Assembly (NCBI GenBank): GCA_018857735.1
Contig: JABMCL010000047.1
Coordinates: 1,554,501 to 1,618,500, forward strand
Source: Alviniconcha marisindica
Taxonomy: Eukaryota; Mollusca; Gastropoda; Provannidae
Length of the DNA: 64,000 nucleotides
Direction: 5' to 3'
Part shown: in pieces, positions 1-9,707 of the stretch
Position numbering within the stretch: the stretch's first letter is position 1
How the letters are laid out: each line of letters begins with the position of its first letter
Notes under the pieces: generated by a model
What the model was told of the DNA's origin: nothing
Database searches by the model: none
The model's input: the letters and a program-made list of their open reading frames with translations, nothing else
Position numbers and translations under genes: made by a program

Positions 1-360
1 CGGATTATATCAAGACAGGCAACACATGATGAATGGGCCGTGCATGGGGATGGGTGGTGGGTGGGGGTAGGGGTATTTTATGCGTCAGGCTATCGAGTCG
101 GAAAGTAAAGGACACTAACGCTGGTTTTGTTTTATTTTGCTCTTCTGACATTGACAGCTTCGTGCATCTAAATTCGATGTGAATGTGACAGGTTAAGCCG
201 GGTTACATGTACAACAGTTTTTGTTGTGATATCACACCTGTCATAGCTGTTTGGTATCAAAGAGTGCTAGCTAACTGAGACCGTATTCGTCATTGTGCTG
301 TACTGTCCGCACTGCTGCTGCTTGGTAGGATATGATACCATATATAAAATAAAATAAAAA

Positions 361-435
361 TTATGTTTGACGTTGCAGGCGTGGGGATGCTGTTCTACTA
401 TGTCAGCGCCATGACGTTGGGCATGGGATGTCTGG
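361..435 (+). repeat. Partial duplicate of the 5' edge of the next exon, with its splice acceptor
   Basis: About 75 bases match 465-539 at an offset of 104 with only about three substitutions. The copy includes the intron end (GACGTTGCAG) and the first ~53 bases of the Patched-related exon, then diverges at the sequence ATATACC. It carries an intact-looking acceptor but no following open exon, so it is a duplicated exon edge in the intron and a potential decoy acceptor. Confidence 0.85.
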
Positions 436-482
436 ATATACCATTAAACTTTTTTTTTTTTAAAGTATGTGTGACGTTGCAG

Positions 483-2773
483 GCGTGGGGATGCTGTTCT
501 ACTACGTCAGCGCCATGACGTTGGGCGTGGGATGTCTGGCAGTTCACGGTCACCGCGTCGCCTCTTCGCGACACGCCGTCGCCTGCATCACCACCAGCCC
601 CCGCGACCAGCTACGGAAGGCAGGGAAGCCGCTGTGTGTGGCCGTTTTGTGCGGGGGGTCGGTCCCTAAGGAGAACTACGGGGACCAGGGCGTGCTGGAG
701 AAGGTCCCTAGGCTGTTGCTGGTGAAGTTAACCAGAAGTGTCATTGCCAGGGTGGTGGTTGGCGTCGTCTTCCTCGCCATTCTCACCGTGTCCATCTACG
801 GAGTCTTCAGTCTGAAGCACGGCGTGGAGCTGAAAACCCTCGTCGCCCGTTCGTCCTACTTCTACGATTACCTCGTCGTGGACTCTGAATACTTCGGTTT
901 CAGCTTTCCTGTGGTGTTCGTCATGGAGGAGGGCGTGGAATACAACCAGCTGACGGCGAAGCTCATGGGCGAGCTCTTGAACAAAGCCCAGCAAGACTCT
1001 GGCATTGATGAGGATTTTCTCAGGTGCTGGCTGACCGACTTCGCGAATTCCACCTATTACAACCTCACCGTAGAGGGTGAGAATTTCCCAGCAGATGTCG
1101 TCGGTGATTTTTTGCGGGACTCGGACACGTTCGTTGGCGACGTCATCCTGAATGACGCCAGGGACAGCATCCTGGCGTCACGCTGCTACCTCTTTACCAG
1201 GAAGAACTCCGATCAGGAGGAACTGACTCACCTGATGCTGCGCATGAGAAGCCTCGCTGACGACGCTCGTTTCCCTGTGTTCGCTTATCACCCTGCTTTT
1301 CTCAACTACGACCGGAAACTGGCCGTTCTGCCCACGTTGTTCCAGGCACTGGGTATCGCCGTGGCACTTCTCTGTGGACTCTTCGTTGCATTCTTTCCCG
1401 ATCCGGTTAGCGCCGTGGTGGTGGTCTCCAACGCTGTCACGACGATCATAGGGACACTCGGCTTGGTGAACTTCATGGGCGTCTCTGTATCCTTCGTGTC
1501 CATGACGCACATCATCTTCAACGCCGGCTTCGCCGTCTATTTCTCCGTGCACGTGAGCGCGGCCTACCTGCAGTCAGAATCGTCATCTCGCGCTGATCGC
1601 GTGGCTGATGCTGTGTCGCGAGCGGCAGCCCCGCTGTTCAACGGAGCGCTGTGCCTCGTGGTGGGCGTGCTGGTGCTTCTGGCTGCGAGCTCTTACTCCT
1701 TCACCGTCCTCTTCAAGGTCACTGTGCTGACTCTTCTGCTGGCGCTTTTCCATGCCGCTTTCTTCACGCCGACCATACTGTCCTGCATCGGCTGTGAGAA
1801 GTCGCAGGAAGAGGTGGACATGGACGAGTCCTTGAAAGCGGCGATGTTGAAGCAGCAGGCCGCGAAGCCGACATCCGGCACAGCGAACAGCAGGGGAACC
1901 GCGGCCACGCAGAGGTCATGGGAAAATACCGGCGGCAGCAGCATCGTCGGAGCAGCACCGAAGACGAGGCCAAGCCAGGGGTCAGCCAAGGCCGGGCTGA
2001 AGAGGAACTGGCCTAATTACTTCAAGTCGGCGAACTCTGCTCACAGCACGGGCGTGCCGCCCGTCAGTGTCGGCAACGGAACAGCGCAAAAACGCCGTAA
2101 CAAGGAGAAGAACGACGGGAAGCAGTCTGTCGCCGGTCAGTCGACCACGCCAGCAGCGGACTACCAAAGCACGTACTCTTTGGAGAGGTCCCGACACAGC
2201 CTTGCTTCTGACATCTATGAAAACGTGGGACATAGCGTTTCCGGCGGCTCCGGCGGGCACCGTCCTCGCAAGCCTATACCAGGTAGTCAAAGCCACCGGG
2301 CTGCTTCTGTGAGTCACTACGAAAACTGGCCTTGGAGGAGCAGAGGCTCCAAACCCGGTTTGTATGACGCCCCGCTCTCGTTGCCCCCTTCTCGGGGTCC
2401 GCGGGGCGCGAGACGTCAGAGAAAACCCCTCGTCATCAACGCCGATTACATCAACCTCAGGCCCATAGCCATGGTCGGGTCAGCTGCAAGGAAGAAAGTG
2501 TCCTCGCCCAAAGCTGAACAGAAATCAACGCGCGACGCTGATGCCGTAAAGGAACCGAAAACCCCGAGGCAAAACAAATCCAAAGAAAGTACGCAGATAG
2601 AAATCGTGGCCAGTTTGAACAGACTTGACGAAGCTTGTGTCGACCCCACTCAGCAAGACCGCCCTACTTCATTGGAGGGTATTCATCACGTGGCCTGCAC
2701 GCTTTCGACCAATGGTGTGCTTGGTTCCACCCAAGCTTATGTCACTGAAAACTTTCGAGACATCCCCAGCTGA
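483..2773 (+). CDS. Patched domain-containing (PTCHD/PTR-like) membrane protein, C-terminal exon
   Basis: This is the final exon of a Patched-related transporter-like protein; earlier exons lie outside the window. The exon starts after GTTGCAG at 476-482 and is open to TGA at 2771-2773. Using the open frame from 467 for numbering, it has one membrane helix at about 92-113, a large extracellular loop at 114-285 with NST and NLT glycosylation sequons, and five helices at about 291-436. That matches TM7-TM12 of the Patched/RND fold. A disordered basic tail of about 330 residues follows (437-768) with several YEN/YDAP tyrosine motifs. Known: family members move sterols or modulate Hedgehog-type signalling, mostly at the plasma membrane. 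Odd: the TM10 motif, normally GxxxD, reads GFAVY here (about 354-358), so the conserved acidic residue is tyrosine. The exact subfamily (PTCHD3-like) is inferred. Confidence 0.85.
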
Positions 2774-2941
2774 GAGTTTCTGAGGTGATGTCGCCGTCAC
2801 TTTACTGACGGGGGTGTGTGTGTGTGTGTTTGCGTGGATGTCGTATATTCAACACATAATTAATATATACGCGCGCGTGTGTGTGTCTGTGCATGCACAA
2901 CCTGTGTGTCATGTGTGCATGTGTGTGAGTGTGTGTGTGTG

Positions 2942-2989
<48 letters not shown>

Positions 2990-3200
2990 CGTATGTCAGT
3001 GTGCGACGAGTGCCTACACGTCCGGCGCTGCACCTATTTTGTGGGTAGAAACTGAGGTAACCGTGTCATATTCAAACGCTTGTAATACTTTTTATAGTCG
3101 TAATGTAAATTCTACCACCATATTTTAAGTGCTCGTGTACAAAAAAAAAACACATTGAATTGTTGCTTCGAACGCATAAAGAATATATAATAAAACCGGA
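2774..3200 (+). other. Probable 3' UTR with TG microsatellite and poly(A) signal
   Basis: Sequence after the Patched-related stop. It holds a (TG)n tract at about 2813-2990 with interruptions and a canonical AATAAA at 3189-3194, the first good polyadenylation signal downstream. No other coding potential is visible. Confidence 0.45.
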
Positions 3201-6200
3201 CAAAGAGCAAACTAGTCTCTCAAGCTTATTCGTATCCCAAAAGGGTACCCAGGTAGTGTGTGTGTGTATGTGTGGTATGTGTGTGTGCGTGTATGAGTGC
3301 GCGCACTGCGTCTTCAGTTGCTGCCGCCGGCCAAACAGGGGTAGGGCAAAAAACAGATTTACTGTCTCAGCGTTTTAGCTGCACTAAAACAAAGTCTTTG
3401 GGTTTGGCAACGATTTTTGTGTGGCTGATCTCTATAGCGTATAATACATGTGTGCACGAAAGCTGGCGTGCGTGTTGTGTTAACGATGTGTATGTGTATG
3501 TAAAATGAATGTCCAGTTTTGACGAAAATTTCATGTTATTCTGGCATTCAAATTCAGATTTTGATCATCACGAGACTAGACTAGAAGAATATTATGGATC
3601 TGAAATTTGATTATCTCACACTGAAGTATGGAATAGTCTTAGAAGCCTACACTATCGTCTGCGTGCATTTTCAAAATTTTGTTGCCCATTGCCTCTTTAC
3701 CATTATCTCACCTCGCCACCCCTAATCCATATTTGTAGCGTTTGGACGCAGTTTATACTGTTGATTCTTTTTATTTTCTGAATTATACACTTGCATTCCC
3801 TTTGTACAAAACCTACTATCCGATTAGCGTTAGGCCCACTAAAATAATCTGTCGAGTCTAAAATCTGTGCGACTTGGCAGAAAACCCAAACACTTCACTG
3901 AAGTGCTTCCCGTGCCTACACACACACACACACACACACACACAAGCATGTTAAAACTAGTGACTGATAAAAATATTTCTGTTTTAATTTCATAAAAATG
4001 TGCTAGCACCAGCACGCAGACACACACACACACAAGTCATAGCCTATAAAATGACAAAAACACATGCAACAGACACTCAGTCAACTCGTGTACAAAACAG
4101 GGGAAAACAATTTTCACTGTTGTTTTCTCTCTCCTGTGACCTTAAAAATGAGCAATGGTGAACGACAATGAAGTTGAAATTAAAAAAAAAGAAGTTATTA
4201 TGTTGAGCTACAAAATCAACACTGAAACACCACTTTAGATGACAAATTCTGGGACTGAGAAAGCGTTTTTGCTGCATCTGGACACTAGATCCTTCTCAAA
4301 AGGCGGTTTGTGCAACAGGTAGAAGAAAGCGGAATAAAAAAGTGAAATTGAAAGATTTTGTTTGGAAAAGCTCCCTTGATTTTATATTCAGTTTCAAATC
4401 TTAGTTTCATGAGTAACAGGTAGCAGGACCGGCTGCACACAACTACAAACAGTATCCTATAGCTTTCCTGTGTTGTACACGGGCAACACCTCTTTGTTAT
4501 GGGGCACAAGAGGTCCATGCTAACATCACCTGAAGATGAACAAGATGGAGGAGGCCGCTAGTTACCTATCAGGTCAGTTCTGACGTGTGATGGGGTTTTC
4601 TGCACAGAGTCCCACTAACCATCACAGACACAAGTAAGAGTCTAAATTTAAAATAAAATCAACGGACCAGTTTCAAACAAATCCTTGACATTAAGTTTTT
4701 CCAGCTACATGTATTTTGATCTCTTTTACCTACTGGACAAAGGCTGACCTTCTTTGACAAATCAATACAATACATTTTGAGAAGGATAGTTCCTTTAAAC
4801 AGCAGACAGATCGATAGACAATTGGTTTTTAACGCCCAGTCAACTATGATGGTTTTATATATATATAAAACAGCCAAAACATGATCACAAAAAGCATTTT
4901 GTGTATGATCTTGTATGAAACAATCACATAAAGTCTGAACTTAGGCAGGTGAACAGCATGTAATGTAAGTGGACTGAGAAATGCAACTTTCATTTCAAAT
5001 GACACTTTCCATGTTGACTGAACTGATGACTGAACCCCAAAACGAGTATGTTTGGTAGAGTATGTTTGGTAAAGTTCAACTGCATTATCACCAACCAAGG
5101 ACAGTTTGCGAACTCTTGCTTTGACTGCGGCTGACATATTTTTGTCAAACAGCGAACTGGTGTGTGTAAGTGTAACACTGATCATCATACAGGCTGACAT
5201 TATTTTGTATACAAACACAGTTGGCTTGCACTGCAGCCAATTGAAATAATATACACATGAAAGGCATAACTCACAAGTTTTACTGATGCTGACTGAACAG
5301 TTTTACTTTTAGTAATACCCACATTGTATGCATGTTTTTACATAGGTAAAAATGGCCACAATATTAATGTAATATTAATATATCCATTTAACACATATAA
5401 AGATTACATTCAAAAGGAAACTTACTAATCCCAGATGATGATAATTCAAAGCCCTTTGCATCCAACCATAATTCGAAGGTAACAGAAATTTCAAATATTA
5501 CTCAATCATCTTTCATATGAAATCTATGTTCTGGATCTGGATCAATCCAAACCAGACTCCAAACCATGATTTTATGGAAGAAAAAACAACTTGACAATCT
5601 GAACAACCATTTAATGCTGTTCCTTCATTAATTTTCTTTCTTTTTTAAAATTTGAAGAGGTGATCGATTCTAACAGTCATAAAATGCAGATTATAAAAGG
5701 GACCACATTTGATAATAATTAAAACTGAATCCTATCACCTTTCACTGTAAAGTAGCAAGGCACACATGGGCAGATACTGAGAGAGAAACAGAGAGAGAGA
5801 GAGAGTAGGAGAGGAGAGGGGGGGGGGGGGGGTAACTAATGCCAGGGCAACTAATTAACTGAATCAGAAAGTTCCCACTGAGATGAAGGTGTCTGGATTA
5901 TTATGAAAACAATGCATATGATATCTTTAATTGGAATCACTACAATGATCACCAGCTGAACAATAACAGTTATTATAATACACTTTTACTACATGTTTTT
6001 TTACTACCCATTTATAGACATATTAAAAACAGTCAACTCACAAAAATGAAAATGTGCCTGAATGTAAGTATCAATGCAAATCAACATTAAACACACACAC
6101 ACAGTGACACACACACACACACACTCAAGATTATAATCATTTAGTTTCTTAAGTACATACATATGTATATAACATAAAAATTGCAAACAAGAACAATTGT

Positions 6201-7245
6201 ACTTGCTCCTAATACCTTGTTTTGAGCCCAGAAGTTACTGTGCACATAATGCAAAACAATGGCACTTTTTTCTTTCTCTTTTCAGAATATGATTTCCCTC
6301 TAGGGTCTGAGAAAAAATATTGTCTTCTCTTTCACTTGCTTCACGTTAAAGGAGCTCTGCTTACATAACATTCCAAATGCACAAAATGACAAAAGCTCAA
6401 AGGATTACATCGAACTGTTACCTACCAGAAAAAAGTTAAATATTATGGCACACTTATTTTCTTTAATTATGCTATTAACAGCAAGTTTGTACAAAAATGG
6501 GCAAACTACATCAGCACAGAATTTAACAGAAAGTGACATCACTCCTCATGATCACGATTTTCTTTTTCAGTGGTTCAAAAAAAATGGATAGTTTACATTA
6601 CAAATCAGAAAACTAGTGTGTGCTCAGTCAGACATGGCCTATACCATTAAAATATTATTGAAGAAAATCAAATCACAAAACTGACATTAAAAAGGGGGGG
6701 GGGGGGGGGGGGGAGGGAGGGGAAATTCAGTTTTTGCCATGTGCACAAATGTGTAAAAAAACAAAACAATCACTTAAAAAATAAAAAAATAAAAATCAGA
6801 GGTACAAGTGAGTACATATATTCAGCACATATCACAAGCACGACACATGAAACCTCACCTGAACAAAAAATCTGTGGGATTGCAAATTCAACACAGAACA
6901 CATGTTAAAACATGAGTATATATGTGTGTGCTCAGACATGTATGATCTGTATGTATGCCCAAACACTAAAAACAACAAGTACATACAGTGAAGACAACCT
7001 GCTCAGCATTGCATTCTATGGGAAAATGATGACACATAGTCATATGATATTGTATGCCTGAGAATACAACCATGTGAGTCAGTTATAACATTCAACATAC
7101 ACATAAAAAGTGTATAGAACAATAACCAAGAACTGAAACAACAGTAACGACAGATCTGAACAAGCATTCTATATATCATGAGATCTTGTTCCTCCTTCCT
7201 GAGAAATATTATTAATTTTTATTGCCTGTGTAAGTGAGTGAGTGA

Positions 7246-7287
<42 letters not shown>

Positions 7288-8069
7288 GAGAGAGAGAGAG
7301 TGTGTGTGTGTGTATGTGTGCGCACGTACAAGAGAGAGAGACAGAGAAGGGAACAATGCTTTTTTTTAAAGATATTAAAGATTGCGATTGCTGTTGAGGT
7401 AATTTACATTTTAGAATCAATGCATTTGAAAAAATTCTCACTTTATGCTGTTGATCTCATCGTGGGCTTCAATCAATCTTTGACTCCATTTCAAGGCATT
7501 TGATCATGCAGGTCACTTTTTCTCTCAGTACTTCACTAATGCACATCTGACATGCTTCTTATACTAAATCATATTGCAGTCTTAAGAGTTAAAATGTTGA
7601 CTTATAGTTTGTCTTTGGGAACATATCTTTTGATTATGAATGCAATTTTATGAACCTGTTTCACATATCATGGGGACACCAAACTTTTCGTTGGTCATGT
7701 AAGTAAGTAACTTGGTGTTTTACGCCCAGTCAGCCATTACAGTTATATCAGGGTGAAATCAGTCATGTACTGTCAGATGTGTCCATGTTATCTATGATAC
7801 CACCAGCAAATCATTTTAACTGTTTTAGAATTTAAAATTTGGATTTAGCATAATATTTTGGTCTTGGCTTTTGAACTTGATGCAGACATAGCATTGCAGT
7901 GCATTGAGAACAGAGTAACTTTCAAACATTCCACAGAATTATTGTTTTGCTAGTGATGATAACTTGGACACTGATGTTTGGCATTTCTGTTACATGCAAA
8001 ACATTTTGACAAAACTGAGCAGTTTACGCTCAAATACCTTTCAAACTAAAGCAGGAGAGCATGTGCATT
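3201..8069. other. Gene-poor AT-rich intergenic DNA
   Basis: No convincing exon seen on either strand. It contains CA/TG tracts (about 3917-3942, 4019-4034, 6092-6124), a GA tract beside a poly-G run (5790-5832), a second poly-G run (6692-6713) and a compound TG/GA tract (7231-7344). Fragments of a dispersed element carrying 'acgcccagtca' occur near 4831 and 7722. A minus-strand stretch at about 5402-5560 reads like a short exon ending in a GTAAGT donor (5427-5432) but is interrupted by TGA. It could belong to the 3' part of the minus-strand gene at 9.7-12 kb; I cannot join it. Confidence 0.5.
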
Positions 8070-8335
8070 AGAATTAGAACCCTTTGAGGACAAGAAACTG
8101 CGTATTGTGGCTTGCTTGAATTGAGAAATTGAGAGAAGGGAGAGAACTCTTCATTCCTTATGTCAAACCACACAAGCATGCTTCTAGAGATATAATAAGC
8201 AGGTGGACAAAGTCAGTTCTGGAAAAGGCAGACATTACAAATTCTCAACCCACAGCACATGCTCTGCTAGCACTTCTGCAGCTTTCATCTGTGATGTTCA
8301 ATAGACACTATCTTGAAGTCGGCAAGATTGTCTAG
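8070..8335 (+). pseudogene. Decayed tyrosine-recombinase (integrase-like) fragment
   Basis: The open stretch 8129-8335 encodes about 68 residues that resemble the C-terminal half of the tyrosine recombinases of DIRS/Crypton-type elements. LFIPYVKPHKHAS is followed by IISRWTKSVLEKADI, then TAHALLALL where family members usually have AHSTRAAS, and FNRHYLEVGKIV with the position of the nucleophilic tyrosine. Upstream, a different frame reads EPFEDKKLRIVACLN, the usual preceding strand, and then hits TGA. The conserved arginine of the AHSTR motif is missing and at least one frameshift and one stop are present. It is a dead remnant, not a functional recombinase. Family placement is from motif memory only. 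Confidence 0.55.
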
Positions 8336-8492
8336 TGACAGAACTTTTTGTACATTCTATTGTAAACCAACGGAACAAAGCCAGAAAACTCTGTGTTGGA
8401 CAGTTTTGTAAAAAATAAATCTGTTCTGTTGTTTAGTTCATGTTCCTTGACACTGAATTCTCATTTAAGCACATCTGACCAATTGGTAGACG

Positions 8493-8686
8493 AGGAATAA
8501 TTAAGAAATTAAATGAGACTTACCTAGAAGGTGAAGTTTAATTGGGATCATTTTGAGTTTACGTGAGTGATTACATGAGATGTGATATCTCATGTAATCA
8601 CTCTTTCCCATCAATAGACTCGAAATAATCCCAATTAAACTTTACCTTCCAGGTAAGTCTCATTTAATTTCTTAATTAATTCATCC
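8493..8686. repeat. Near-perfect palindromic (hairpin) element
   Basis: The left arm (about 8493-8583) and right arm (about 8584-8686) are inverted copies sharing TTAAGAAATTAAATGAGACT, TTAATTGGGAT and GTGATTACATGAGAT, with a loop of only a few bases. There is no coding capacity. It resembles a foldback or palindromic MITE of about 200 bp. No clear target duplication was found. Confidence 0.8.
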
Positions 8687-9288
8687 TGATTAGTAATAAA
8701 CACCCAAAGGAAGCTCTATAGTATAAACAATATAGACCATCTCACCCTACACATTATTTATGAATCACAATTAGAATTATAAAATGCGTCAGAGGTAGTC
8801 TTGATTTAAATACATTGAGTGGGCATTTTAATTTATAATCTAATGTCTAATAGTAATACATCTGACAGCACAAGACTTGCTGCCCAGTGTGTGATTCTGT
8901 GAATGTGAATTGTGGTTTGACAATAAATCCACTGAAAGTGTAATTGCTGTGTAAATTAAGCACCATCTCCAGTGGAATAATTTACAGAGTTTACTAGTAA
9001 CAGTAACATAATGCTATGTCATACTTTAGGTCAGAAGAAAAGAAAAAAGGCATTAAAAAAAAACACTTAAAAAAACTATGATTTTAAAATCAGAATATAT
9101 TATATCATAACATTTAACAAATTAAAAAAATCATAAAATCTAAAGAGCTTATAAAGTTATGAGATTATAATTATATTAGTATATCATATTATATAATTTA
9201 TTATTTAAGTCTACAGCTATTTTTGTACCCTCAGGTACTAGATACAAATCTGAAACAGAATGAGGCCCAGAGTGCTTGTGCAGAATCA

Positions 9289-9604
9289 ACACACAAGGGA
9301 GGTAATTAGCACTTGAAATATGTAACACAAGTCCAACAACGAAGATCTGAGTTGCCTACAGTAACTCTCACCTGGCATGTGTGTAAATACAAGGTACATA
9401 AATTCCACCAGAGGTAACTCTCACCTGGCATGCGTGTAAATACAAGGTACAGGTATAAACTTCACCAGAGGATACTGGTGGAGTTTATCACTTTATGTAC
9501 CTTGCGTTTACATGCATGCAAGGCGAGACTTACTGAAGCAACTTAGGTCTTTGTTGTTGTACTTATGTTACATATTTTGCATGTTAATTAACTCCCTTGT
9601 GTGT
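9289..9604. repeat. Foldback element with an internal tandem duplication
   Basis: Terminal inverted repeats start ACACACAAGGGAG (9289) and end CTCCCTTGTGTGT (9604). The arms remain alignable inward, sharing AAATATGTAAC and the ACAACAAAGA/ACAACGAAGA segments. The left arm contains a ~55 bp tandem duplication (about 9361-9413 and 9414-9470, each starting TAACTCTCACCTGGCATG), while the right arm has one copy. There is no ORF, so it is non-autonomous. No convincing target site duplication was seen. Confidence 0.75.
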
Positions 9605-9707
9605 CGATACTATACACAATCAAAGTGAATACTGTGACCATGTAGTGATGTATACATAATATACATATCAAGAATATACACAACTTCAGGTTAAACAATA
9701 TTGTAGA

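Noticed and set aside
2814..3128. Plus-strand frame with CVCV repeats
   Set aside because: TG repeat in the probable 3' UTR of the Patched-related gene.
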